Shown here piece after piece: positions 34,125 through 41,395 of a stretch of 64,000 bases of DNA. The translations under genes were made by a program, and so were the position numbers. Under the pieces are notes generated by a model. It saw nothing but the letters and a program-made list of their open reading frames with translations. It searched no databases and was not told the DNA's origin. Numbering within the stretch: the first letter of the stretch is position 1; the number at the start of each line of letters is the position of its first letter. Source of the DNA: Flavobacterium sp. ENC (GTDB taxonomy: Bacteria > Bacteroidota > Bacteroidia > Flavobacteriales > Flavobacteriaceae); contig NZ_JAJMOY010000005.1 in the NCBI RefSeq assembly GCF_020991415.1, forward strand, positions 372,001 to 436,000, given 5' to 3'.

Positions 34125-34820
34125 TTATGCTCTTTGAATTATATTGACAAATTCTAATATTTGCTTTTGAATCTTTAAGGCAAAATCATCAATTTTTCCG
34201 TTCAGTAAGTGATAGGCACTATACGCGATAATACCCACAATTAATCCGGATCCTGAACTGATCATTTTTTCGTACAAACCTCCTGAGATATTACCAATAC
34301 TGATATTCTCCGTAACCGAAATGCTGTAGAAAATCTTAATAACCCCCGAAATAGTTCCGATAAATCCTAACGTTGGTGCGATACCGGCAATAAGACCAAG
34401 GTGTCCCAGACGTCTTTCCATTTCACCAATTTCAATATCAGCAGCACGGTCCATGTTGGATTCGATTTCAGCAATTGGCCTTCCTATGACCAAAACACCT
34501 TCTTTGAGTATATTTCCGGCAGCGGTATTGCTTCTTTCCACAATGGTTCTGGCCAGTTCAATATTTCCCGAATTCAACTTATCGCCAACGTCCTGCATCA
34601 GTCTGCCGTCGATTTTAGACGCTTTGCTGATGTATAAATAACGTTCTATGATGACATAAAAAGTATAAAATAATAAAAGGGCAATCGGGATCAGAAAAAA
34701 ACCTCCTTTTAAGATAAATCCTAAAACAGAGATTTCGGTATTGGGAGCAATTTTTTCGACTACTACGTTAGATGCGGCGTTTGCGAGAGTATCTGCTTGT
34801 AATTGAAGGAAGGTAAACAT
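34125..34820 (-). CDS. exbB: MotA/TolQ/ExbB proton channel family protein
   Basis: 231 residues with three membrane segments (about residues 34-61, 143-165, 185-210) and the ExbB pattern: RPIAEIESNMDRAADIEIGEMERRLGHLGLIAGIAPTLGFIGTISGVI. The family partner of ExbD. The N-terminal periplasmic stretch (TLANAASNVVVEKIAPNTE) is longer than in enterobacterial ExbB but common in Bacteroidota. It heads an exbB-exbD operon that converges on the tonB-like gene and diverges from folC. Confidence 0.92.
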   Translation of the reverse strand: MFTFLQLQADTLANAASNVVVEKIAPNTEISVLGFILKGGFFLIPIALLLFYTFYVIIERYLYISKASKIDGRLMQDVGDKLNSGNIELARTIVERSNTAAGNILKEGVLVIGRPIAEIESNMDRAADIEIGEMERRLGHLGLIAGIAPTLGFIGTISGVIKIFYSISVTENISIGNISGGLYEKMISSGSGLIVGIIAYSAYHLLNGKIDDFALKIQKQILEFVNIIQRA

Positions 34821-34950
34821 ATTTTAATTCGTGTTTTTAATAATTAATTCTAAAAAATATTTCAATTTTGCACTAAAGATAATTTTCATTGTAGTATTAA
34901 ACTAAAAAAAAGGGAAATTATTTCAATTCAACACTACTTTATCAAATAAA

Positions 34951-36177
34951 ATGAACTATCAAGAGACCACAGATTGGATGTTTAACCAATTGCCCATGTA
35001 TCAGCTTCAGGGTGCTTCGGCGTACAAAGAAGACTTAACCAACATCAGGCTTTTGGCGGAGCATCTCGGCCATCCGGAGCAGCAGCTAAAATGCATTCAT
35101 GTGGCCGGAACTAACGGAAAAGGTTCCACCTCGCATATGCTGGCTTCGGTTCTGCAGGAATCGGGATACAAAGTCGGATTGTACACGTCGCCGCATCTCA
35201 AAGATTTCAGGGAACGAATTAAAATAAACGGTATTGAAATCTCAGAAGATTTTGTCTGTGAATTTATAGCCAGGCACAAAGCTTTTTTCGAGTCGAATGA
35301 CATGAGTTTTTTCGAAATGTCAGTTGGTCTGGCTTTCGATTATTTTGCTTCCGAAAAAACAGATATCGCCATTATAGAAGTTGGTCTGGGCGGACGTCTG
35401 GACGCTACCAACATTATCACGCCTTTAGTTTCTGTTATTACGAATATCGATCTCGATCACACCCAATTTTTAGGAAACACCACTACGGCAATTGCAGGGG
35501 AAAAAGCCGGAATTATCAAACCGAATGTTCCCGTTGTCATTGGAGAATATACGGAAGAAACAGAAGCGGTATTTTTAGCGAAAGCCAAAGAAAACAATGC
35601 CCCTATTTATTTTGCTGCCGATTTAATCTCAGGCGTTTTTCCGTCTGATTTGCTTGGCGATTATCAGTTTCAAAATAAAAAAACCGTTCAGCAGGTTGTT
35701 GTGGTGTTAAACTCACAAACTGATTTTAAAGTTTCGATTGAACATTTAAAAAGTGGTTTACTCCATACCGTAAAAAATACCGGTTTACAGGGAAGATGGC
35801 AGCAGTTGGGTCAAAATCCGAAAATAATTTGCGATACGGCGCACAACCAACACGGACTTACCGTTGTGATGAATCAGATTAAGAAAGAAACTTTCGACAA
35901 CCTGCATATTGTTTTGGGTGTTGTCAACGACAAAGACCTGGATGCTATTTTGCCCCTTTTTCCGAAAAAGGCAACGTACTATTTTTGCCGACCGGATTCT
36001 TCGAGAGGTCTGAGTACCGAAATTTTGCAAAATGCGGCCAAAAAATACAATTTACAAGGAGAACAATACGATTCTGTTACCGCTGCATTTCTCGAAGCAA
36101 AGAAAAATGCGAGCCCAAATGATTTTATTTATGTGGGCGGAAGCACTTTTGTTGTAGCCGAATTGCCTTTGAATTAA
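34951..36177 (+). CDS. folC: dihydrofolate/folylpolyglutamate synthase (FolC, Mur ligase family)
   Basis: 408 residues. The Mur-ligase P-loop HVAGTNGKGSTSHML is followed by YTSPHLKDFRERI, EVGLGGRLDATNI (metal site) and TNIDLDHTQFLG, all diagnostic of FolC. The C-terminal domain has CDTAHNQHG and ends YVGGSTFVVAE. The enzyme adds glutamates to folates in an ATP-driven step. After the TAA the same frame stays open for 31 more codons to 36270, which may be a remnant. Divergent from exbB. Confidence 0.94.
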   Translation: MNYQETTDWMFNQLPMYQLQGASAYKEDLTNIRLLAEHLGHPEQQLKCIHVAGTNGKGSTSHMLASVLQESGYKVGLYTSPHLKDFRERIKINGIEISEDFVCEFIARHKAFFESNDMSFFEMSVGLAFDYFASEKTDIAIIEVGLGGRLDATNIITPLVSVITNIDLDHTQFLGNTTTAIAGEKAGIIKPNVPVVIGEYTEETEAVFLAKAKENNAPIYFAADLISGVFPSDLLGDYQFQNKKTVQQVVVVLNSQTDFKVSIEHLKSGLLHTVKNTGLQGRWQQLGQNPKIICDTAHNQHGLTVVMNQIKKETFDNLHIVLGVVNDKDLDAILPLFPKKATYYFCRPDSSRGLSTEILQNAAKKYNLQGEQYDSVTAAFLEAKKNASPNDFIYVGGSTFVVAELPLN

Positions 36178-36287
36178 ACGAAGGCCAAATACCTGCAAAA
36201 AGTTGAAAATTTTATGCTTTATAATAAATTCAACACCAGCGAGATAGAAACATTCCTGAAAAAAGTTTAAATTTTTACGGCGTTTTC

Positions 36288-36318
36288 TTTGCAGAACTCA
36301 AAAACTAGCGTATATTTG
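36288..36318 (+). promoter_or_regulatory. Bacteroidota promoter for tRNA-Val
   Basis: TTTG at 36288-36291, a 19-bp spacer, and TATATTTG at 36311-36318. This is a full match to the Bacteroidota vegetative consensus. Transcription should begin near 36323, about 33 bp before the mature tRNA. Confidence 0.8.
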
Positions 36319-36355
36319 CACTCGCAATCACAAACGATAGCAACCTAGTAAAATA

Positions 36356-36430
36356 GGGCGATTAGCTCAGCTGGTTCAGAGCACCTCGTTTACACCGAGG
36401 GGGTCGGGGGTTCGAACCCCTCATCGCCCA
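36356..36430 (+). tRNA. tRNA-Val (anticodon UAC)
   Basis: A full cloverleaf of 75 bases: acceptor stem GGGCGAT/ATCGCCC, D arm GCTCAGCTGGTTCAGAGC, anticodon stem CCTCG/CGAGG around loop TTTACAC (anticodon TAC), T stem GGGGG/CCCTC around TTCGAAC, discriminator A. The 3' CCA is not encoded. A strong promoter lies upstream. It is immediately followed by a terminator and the first GIY-YIG gene. Confidence 0.96.
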
Positions 36431-36440
36431 CAAATTTCCA

Positions 36441-36476
36441 AAAACTCCAAAGTCATTTGATTTTGGAGTTTTTTTA
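36441..36476 (+). terminator. terminator after tRNA-Val (repeated twice downstream)
   Basis: An 11-bp stem AAAACTCCAAA/TTTGGAGTTTT with a 10-base loop, followed by TTTT. The same hairpin recurs at about 36840-36875 and 37239-37275 in the later repeat units. It would insulate the endonuclease genes from tRNA transcription. Confidence 0.75.
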
Positions 36477-36488
36477 TTTTCTAAACTC

Positions 36489-36737
36489 ATGGCATTTATT
36501 GTTTATATTTTATTTAGTGAAAGCAAGAATAAATATTATATCGGATTTACTTCTAATCTGGAAGAAAGAATTATTCGGCATAATCAAAAAAGCAAAGGTT
36601 TTACTGGAAATGTAAATGACTGGAAAGTGGTTTACACTGAAAACTACGAAACCAAAGAACTTGCACACAAAAGAGAATTACAGATTAAATCATGGAAAAG
36701 CAGAACTAAAATCAAAGAACTCATTTCTAAAAATTAA
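36489..36737 (+). CDS. GIY-YIG endonuclease, array copy 1
   Basis: 82 residues. The GIY-YIG core is YILFSESKNKYYIGFTSNLEERIIRHN: the first Tyr triad reads VYI (Y6), the second YIG (Y17-G19), then the catalytic Arg in ERIIRHN, and the late Glu in YETKELAHKREL. The length is that of a single-domain (UPF0213/UvrC-N-like) nuclease. It lies 58 bp after the tRNA-Val. A one-base insertion near the end (compared with copy 2) creates the stop at TAA before the next tRNA-like piece, giving ISKN at the C-terminus. Confidence 0.88.
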   Translation: MAFIVYILFSESKNKYYIGFTSNLEERIIRHNQKSKGFTGNVNDWKVVYTENYETKELAHKRELQIKSWKSRTKIKELISKN

Positions 36738-36828
36738 CTCAGCTGGTTCAGAGCATTCCGATTTTTCATCGGAAGTGGTCGGGGGTTCGAACCTTCCGAT
36801 GAAAAATCGGAACAGGCTATCATCGCCC
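36733..36828 (+). pseudogene. tRNA-Val-like fragment 1 with 19-nt inverted insert
   Basis: Segments in order: D arm TTAACTCAGCTGGTTCAGAG (36733-36752; one base different from the tRNA), CA, TTCCGATTTTTCATCGGAA in place of the anticodon arm (36755-36773), GTGGTCGGGGGTTCGAACC (T-arm region, 36774-36792), the exact reverse complement of the 19-nt block (36793-36811), then CAGGCTATC and the acceptor 3' end ATCGCCCA. The 5' acceptor strand is absent. It cannot fold as a normal tRNA, but the two 19-nt blocks can form a 19-bp stem with the T-arm in its loop. Confidence 0.85.
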
Positions 36829-36887
36829 ACAAATTTCCAAAGACTCCAAAGTCATTTGATTTTGGAGTTTTTTTATTTTCTAAACTC

Positions 36888-37238
36888 ATGGCATTTATTG
36901 TTTATATTTTATTTAGCGAAAGCAAGAATAAATATTATATCGGATTTACTTCTAATCTGGAAGAAAGAATTATTCGGCATAATCAAAAAAGCAAAGGTTT
37001 TACTGGAAATGTAAATGACTGGAAAGTTGTTTATACTGAAAACTATGAAACCAAAGAACTTGCACACAGAAGAGAATTACAGATTAAATCATGGAAAAGC
37101 AGAACTAAAATCAAAGAACTCATTTCTAAAATTAGCTCAGCTGGTTCAGAGCATTCCGATTTTTCATCGGAAGTGGTCGGGGGTTCGAACCTTCCGATGA
37201 AAAATCGGAACAGGCTATCATCGCCCACAAATTTCTAA
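36888..37238 (+). CDS. GIY-YIG endonuclease, array copy 2, reading through into a tRNA-like fragment
   Basis: Residues 1-81 match copy 1 except for one K-to-R change (LAHRREL). Here the frame does not stop but continues through the tRNA-like piece for about 35 residues, giving SSAGSEHSDFSSEVVGG and a short basic tail up to the TAA at 37236. Five bases differ from copy 1 in the shared coding part, four of them silent, so the catalytic core is intact in both. I recall similar 'SAGSEH' tails on annotated GIY-YIG proteins in Bacteroidota, which would mean this endonuclease-tRNA junction recurs; I could not check this. Confidence 0.85.
   Translation: MAFIVYILFSESKNKYYIGFTSNLEERIIRHNQKSKGFTGNVNDWKVVYTENYETKELAHRRELQIKSWKSRTKIKELISKISSAGSEHSDFSSEVVGGSNLPMKNRNRLSSPTNF
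37132..37227 (+). pseudogene. tRNA-Val-like fragment 2 with 19-nt inverted insert
   Basis: Same layout as the fragment at 36733: D arm TTAGCTCAGCTGGTTCAGAG (identical to tRNA-Val here), 19-nt block at 37154-37172, T-arm region 37173-37191, reverse-complement block 37192-37210, and the tRNA 3' end. The whole piece is inside the open frame of GIY-YIG copy 2. Confidence 0.85.
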
Positions 37239-37286
37239 AAACTCCAAAGTCATTTGATTTTGGAGTTTTTTTTATTTTCTAAACTC

Positions 37287-37394
37287 ATGGCATTTATTTT
37301 AATGCTTTTTGGGTGTTCGACATACCCCTCATTAATTAAATTGATTGACGAAGAGGTGTCAAATAAATCATTTTTCCACAACCAAGCAGATTAA
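37287..37394 (+). pseudogene. broken third GIY-YIG start joined to a short open frame
   Basis: ATGGCATTTATT is identical to the first four codons (MAFI) of both endonuclease copies. The following bases differ, giving MAFILMLFGCSTYPSL and a run ending SFFHNQAD at the TAA 37392-37394, 35 codons. It overlaps the end of the convergent AraC gene by four bases. It is either the ancestral sequence past the tRNA, into which the array was inserted, or a hybrid remnant. Too short and unconfirmed to call a gene. Confidence 0.45.
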
Positions 37395-38278
37395 TTTAAA
37401 TGTTGCTTTTTGAACTGGTTAGGACTCATGCCTACTTCTTTTTTGAATAATCGGGAGAAATAGGGCGGATTCTCAAAACCTAATAAGTAAGCGATTTCAT
37501 TAATTGTAAAATCACCCTGGTTAAGTAAATTCTTAGCCTCGGAAATCAGGAAGATTTGTATTAAGTCCATTGCAGTCTTTCCCGTTTCTTGTTTCAGCAA
37601 ATCACTTAAATAGCGCGCAGATAAATTCAGTTCTTCCGCAAACATTGCTACTGTAGGCAAACCTTTTTTCTGAAGCAGCCCCTGTTCTAAATAGTTATTC
37701 AATGCTTTGTTAAATTTTGTGACAGTAGTTCCTGAAAGTAAAAAACGATTCATGAACTGTCGCTTGTAAAAACGAAGAGAATATTTAAGAATGGATTCAA
37801 TATGTCCAAGTATGATATCCCTGGAAAATTCATCTTGGTTGTTATGGTATTCATTTGCTATTTTTTCATATAGCTCCCAAATAATTTGTTGCTCCTTTGG
37901 CGAAATATGCAAGGCTTCATTAAGCTCATAATTGAAATAGCTATACTTCTTTATTTCTTTATGGAGAGGGTAACCACTTAGATAATCTTCATGAAACCAG
38001 ATTTCGAATCCATCACCATCAAGGGTAATATCCTTCATTTGGATGACCTGCTGCGGTTTTAAGAAATACATCGACCCGCTCTGATGATCGTATCTGGTCT
38101 TACCATACCTGATCTCTCCAGAACATAGTTTTTTAAAAGCTATGATATAAAAATCTGTGGTTACTTCATAGCTAGTCACGCTTCTTAGTGGATTGCACGT
38201 AAAAAGTGTGAGTAAAGGATGCTCTGGTTCTGGATAATTATTGCAGCGATGAACATCGCTAAGGCTCTTAAAATGCAT
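37391..38278 (-). CDS. AraC family transcriptional regulator
   Basis: 295 residues: an N-terminal cupin-like ligand domain (FYIIAFKKLCSGEIRYGKTRYDHQSGSMYFLKPQQVIQ) and two C-terminal helix-turn-helix units (PTVAMFAEELNLSARYLSDLLKQ and FTINEIAYLLGFENPPYFSRLFKKEVG). The family activates genes upon binding a small ligand. It lies 170 bp downstream of an SDR gene on the same strand; a terminator separates them, so its target may lie elsewhere. Confidence 0.9.
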   Translation of the reverse strand: MHFKSLSDVHRCNNYPEPEHPLLTLFTCNPLRSVTSYEVTTDFYIIAFKKLCSGEIRYGKTRYDHQSGSMYFLKPQQVIQMKDITLDGDGFEIWFHEDYLSGYPLHKEIKKYSYFNYELNEALHISPKEQQIIWELYEKIANEYHNNQDEFSRDIILGHIESILKYSLRFYKRQFMNRFLLSGTTVTKFNKALNNYLEQGLLQKKGLPTVAMFAEELNLSARYLSDLLKQETGKTAMDLIQIFLISEAKNLLNQGDFTINEIAYLLGFENPPYFSRLFKKEVGMSPNQFKKQHLN

Positions 38279-38378
38279 TATGTCTAGTACTAAAAATAAC
38301 GGTACGGGATTAATAATAATAAAAGTACATTTTTTTAGACAGAATTAGGTTCTTTTTGCTTTTGTATATTTTATAAAC

Positions 38379-38420
38379 TAAAAAAATAAAATCAGCCCTA
38401 AGAAACACATAGGGCTGATT
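38379..38420 (-). terminator. rho-independent terminator after the SDR gene
   Basis: Arms AATCAGCCCTA/TAGGGCTGATT with a 9-base loop; on the minus strand followed by TTATTTTTTTAG. Confidence 0.82.
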
Positions 38421-38450
38421 ATCAAACAAAAACATAAATGGATCTGATAA

Positions 38451-39275
38451 TTAAATGCCATGTGCCTTATTAGAAACATCATTCCACTCTTCCCAACTTG
38501 CCAGCCTCTCAGCATACGCAGCTTTAGCTAAGGGGAGTGCCTTTCTTCCAAGAAACAATCGCAATGGTGGGTTTGAACTATCTACCAATTTTAATATAGC
38601 ATCAGTAGTAGCGTTAGGATCTCCATAAGCATCATCTGCTGTTAAATTCGGGTCAGCATATAATTCAGCTTTCATCGTATCATAAGCTGAAATAGGTTTG
38701 CTCTGTATCGAAGACGCATTAAAATCAGTCGCAAATCCATTTGGTTCTACAAGGGTAACATTTATACCCATTCCTTTTACTTCCAGGGAGAGCGCTTCGC
38801 TAAATCCTTCTACTGCAAATTTACTGGCACTATAAATACCAACAGTCGGGAATGTATAAATACCCATAGCACTTGATAACTGTAGGATATGTCCACTTCC
38901 CTGTGCCCTCATTACAGGCAATGCTGCTTGGGTAATCCATAAAGTGCCGAACAAATTCGCATCTATAATATCTCTGGCATCCTGTTCGCCCAATTCTTCG
39001 ACGGTGCCAAACACACCGGTACCTGCATTATTAATCACCACATCAATACGGCCAAAATAAGCATTTGCTTTCGCTATAGCCTCAAAACAGGCTGCTCTGT
39101 CAGTAATCTGCAATTCCAATGCCAGCACCGAGCTTCCGTATTTATCAACCAACTCTTGTAATCCGCCAGCATTCCTTGAAGTGGCAACCACTTTATCGCC
39201 CCGATCTAAAAAAGCTTCCGCCCATATTTTTCCTAACCCACGGGACGCACCCGTAATAAAAATTATTTTTGCCAT
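38451..39275 (-). CDS. short-chain dehydrogenase/reductase
   Basis: The start chosen is the ATG at 39275 (MAKIIFITGASRGLG); an upstream in-frame start at 39308 would add MLIFVSLKNKV, not typical for the family. The 274-residue protein has TGASRGLG, NNAGTGVFG, SSAMGIY and YSASK. It resembles the SDR group acting on ketones or sugar alcohols (the FLGRKALPLAKAAYAERLASWEEW tail), but the substrate is unknown. Likely monocistronic. Confidence 0.87.
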   Translation of the reverse strand: MAKIIFITGASRGLGKIWAEAFLDRGDKVVATSRNAGGLQELVDKYGSSVLALELQITDRAACFEAIAKANAYFGRIDVVINNAGTGVFGTVEELGEQDARDIIDANLFGTLWITQAALPVMRAQGSGHILQLSSAMGIYTFPTVGIYSASKFAVEGFSEALSLEVKGMGINVTLVEPNGFATDFNASSIQSKPISAYDTMKAELYADPNLTADDAYGDPNATTDAILKLVDSSNPPLRLFLGRKALPLAKAAYAERLASWEEWNDVSNKAHGI

Positions 39276-40080
39276 TACTTTATTTTTTAATGAGACAAAA
39301 ATAAGCACTAAGCCAGCTCTTAAACTTATACGGAATACCGGAATAAAGATACATTTTTACGTCATTAAATCTGGTCTACATATTTGGCATTTTTCGAAAT
39401 TTTAAAAAGAAATTTTTAAAGCCATGTGATTATTAATCCTCTGGATCCACTACCTACATTGCTGTTTTTTATTTTTGCAGTAGAACTATTATTCAGTCCG
39501 TCAAAATATATTTTTAACCTCTTTTCTTAAGAGTTCAGCACCTATTAGCTGACGCATACCGGAACCGGAGTTGCTACATTTAACTAAAGGAATTTAGTTG
39601 TCCTACTTAAACAGAAACAAATTAGAGGTAGTTTAATAAATACCTCTGAAATTTCTGCAAAACTGCAAATTCAAACATAGCTAAACAATTTGTGTTCGAT
39701 AAACCCTCATACATTAAAAACTGAGGCATATACCCCTGATTTAAGAAATTAAGGAGTTTTTTTTGCTTTATTTTTTTTTCAAATCCGTACAAATTGGAAG
39801 TTCAGGGATCATGAGGGATCACCCCTAAACCCTCTGGAGAGTAAAAAAATTACCGCAGAGAACGCTAAGTTTTTTTTACTCGCGCTTTTATAAAATACAA
39901 AGTTCGCAAAGCGTTCTATTGAATTAGCTTTGCGAACTTTGCGTTATAACCGCATCTTCGATAAAAATCTTTGCGCACTTTGCGGTAAAAAATAAGTGGT
40001 GTGTTTATTTATATATGCTTTTCCTCAACATTTTCATCACAACATTTCATAGAGCCTTTTTTAAGATCTTCCTGAAAGTG
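39276..40080. other. long intergenic region
   Basis: 805 bp with no convincing gene on either strand. It contains one large hairpin repeat at 39850-39989. The rest is AT-rich and includes GAGGGATCACCCCTAAACCC at 39813-39832, which can form a weak stem. Confidence 0.6.
39850..39989. repeat. TTACCGCA...TGCGGTAA hairpin repeat, copy 1
   Basis: The ends TTACCGCAGAGAACGCTAAG and CTTTGCGGTAA are inverted; the inside has inverted GCGAACTTTGCG-like units. The element resembles those at 40686-40784 and 41896-41968. Confidence 0.65.
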
Positions 40081-40539
40081 TTATTTTTCACAAATTTCTT
40101 TCAGCTTATCCAGTGCATTTGGGTACGTATGGTTCATATAATCTACAAAATCTTCTGTAGTATCCAGGTCAACGGTAACCTCAGTACTTTCGTTGTTTTC
40201 TTCAAACGTATAATTTTCAAATCCGTTTGCCCATTTTTCCACGTCCGGTCCTTCTGTAATTTCGTTGTCTGCTTTTAAAAGGCCATAATGCTGAATCGAA
40301 ACAAATCGGTTCGGAATGTTTTCAACAATTTTAGAAACCATACCTCCTTTTTCTCCTTTCTCATCTACTCCAATAAACAGAATTTTACTTCCCTTGTCCC
40401 AACTTCCTTCGTAGGTCGAAGTCGGGTTGAACAAAGCGGTCCATTGCTCATAAGTTGATTTATTGGTAATGCCCAGCATACGATCATATACCGTGGTCAC
40501 AGGAGCATTAATGCTTATTTTGAATTGTAACTTTTTCAT
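40081..40539 (-). CDS. SRPBCC (AHSA1-like) family protein
   Basis: 152 residues with the START/SRPBCC pattern: KISINAPVTTVYDRMLGI, YEGSWDKGSKILFIGVDEKGEKGGMVSKI, PNRFVSIQHYGLL and a C-terminal helix (FVDYMNHTYPNALDKLKEI). The AHSA1-like form commonly binds small hydrophobic ligands; the ligand here is unknown. No neighbours in the same direction. Confidence 0.82.
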   Translation of the reverse strand: MKKLQFKISINAPVTTVYDRMLGITNKSTYEQWTALFNPTSTYEGSWDKGSKILFIGVDEKGEKGGMVSKIVENIPNRFVSIQHYGLLKADNEITEGPDVEKWANGFENYTFEENNESTEVTVDLDTTEDFVDYMNHTYPNALDKLKEICEK

Positions 40540-40685
40540 ACTATTAAATATTTTTAAATTAATTTTTCAAGTCTTTATTTCGGTTTTATCTTTTTTTAGT
40601 TATCTCGTAAACAACCAGTTGACTTCCCTAAAGCTAATATAAGAAATATTTTACATCATTTATTGCCATTTTTAGGATGATAGAC

Positions 40686-40784
40686 TAACCGCAAGGATCG
40701 CTAAGATTAATACGCTAAGTTCGCTAAGTTTAAAACTAAGCCTTGCGTACTTCGCGCTTTTTTGCTTAGCGAACATTGCGGTTA
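40686..40784. repeat. TAACCGCAA...TTGCGGTTA hairpin repeat, copy 2
   Basis: End-inverted TAACCGCAAGGATCGCTAAG and GAACATTGCGGTTA, with inverted GCTAAG/CTTAGC units inside. Same family as 39850 and 41896. Confidence 0.7.
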
Positions 40785-40837
40785 ATAACATACAGCAAGC
40801 TAAAAAATAACCAAAAAAATAAAAAAAGCAAAATGAC

Positions 40838-40868
40838 TTGCATATTGTTGTCGCATATACTATATTTG
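40838..40868 (+). promoter_or_regulatory. promoter for the VOC gene
   Basis: TTG at 40838-40840, a 20-bp spacer, and TATATTTG at 40861-40868, 25 bp before the ATG at 40894. The palindrome at 40844-40878 covers the -7 box. Confidence 0.65.
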
Positions 40869-40878
40869 CGACAACAAT
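40844..40878. promoter_or_regulatory. palindromic operator for the MarR-type regulator
   Basis: ATTGTTGTCGCA and TGCGACAACAAT are perfect 12-bp arms around an 11-base spacer that includes part of the -7 box. Position and size fit a MarR dimer site, and a MarR gene lies downstream in the same unit. Confidence 0.7.
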
Positions 40879-40893
40879 TTAAATATATTATAA

Positions 40894-41253
40894 ATGAGAG
40901 CATTAACTTTTGCATCACTACAAGTGAAAAATCTGGAAGCATCAAAAGACTTCTATGAAAAAAAATTAGGATTTGAGATTGGCGACACCAATCCGCAGGC
41001 TTGTATTTTCAAGTACAATCAGGGACAGGCAAGTTTTGCTATTCGTACACCTTTGGAACCCATTGAAGGAAAAGAACTGGGCATTGGCGTGGCAATTTGG
41101 TTTGCCGTTGACGAAAACGTAGACGAACTGAAAGAGAAATTCACTGTAAACGGAGTAACCACCACCGGGCCAATTATAGAAACACCTTTCGGAAGAGCAT
41201 TCCACGTGAAAGATCTGGACGGCTATAAACTTACTTTTCTGGAGGCCAAATAA
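40894..41253 (+). CDS. VOC superfamily (glyoxalase-like) protein
   Basis: 119 residues with the two beta-alpha-beta-beta-beta repeats of the VOC fold: ASLQVKNLEASKDFYEKKLGFEIG, then GVTTTGPIIETPFGRAFHVKDLDGYKLTFLE, including the usual metal Glu near the end. VOC proteins include detoxifying lyases and antibiotic-binding proteins; the ligand is unknown. The palindromic operator upstream and the MarR gene downstream suggest that it is a stress- or drug-induced target of that regulator. Confidence 0.85.
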   Translation: MRALTFASLQVKNLEASKDFYEKKLGFEIGDTNPQACIFKYNQGQASFAIRTPLEPIEGKELGIGVAIWFAVDENVDELKEKFTVNGVTTTGPIIETPFGRAFHVKDLDGYKLTFLEAK

Positions 41254-41395
41254 AAGTAAATTGTTTATTAATTTTAGAAACAGATTCCCGAAGAAACAAT
41301 TTCATTATCGAAGCAACTAAAGGTTCTGATGGCTATCTTTGACATTCATAAACACGATTTTGATTTAATACTGACACAAATTTTTCAACATCATT

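Larger units (their letters stand above)
36363..37298 (+). repeat. 399-bp tandem array: tRNA 3' part + spacer + GIY-YIG gene
   Basis: The start codons of the endonuclease copies lie at 36489, 36888 and 37287, exactly 399 bp apart. Each unit is the tRNA D arm to 3' end, a spacer with a terminator-like hairpin (AAAACTCCAAA/TTTGGAGTTTT), and a GIY-YIG frame. Unit 1 has an intact tRNA-Val. Units 2 and 3 have rearranged tRNA-like pieces that lack the 5' acceptor strand. The array ends 12 bases into a third endonuclease frame. Confidence 0.93.
40540..40893. other. divergent intergenic region
   Basis: 354 bp between the SRPBCC gene and the VOC gene. It holds the hairpin repeat at 40686-40784 and the VOC promoter-operator at 40838-40878. 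No gene seen. Confidence 0.65.

Noticed and set aside
36733..36828. A second functional tRNA
   Set aside because: It lacks the 5' acceptor strand, its 3' part has a 28-nt insertion after the T arm, and its candidate anticodon loop has a pyrimidine at position 37.
36616..37014. A 132-codon frame spanning the end of endonuclease copy 1 and the start of copy 2
   Set aside because: It reads both endonuclease copies out of frame. The in-frame readings carry the GIY-YIG motifs.
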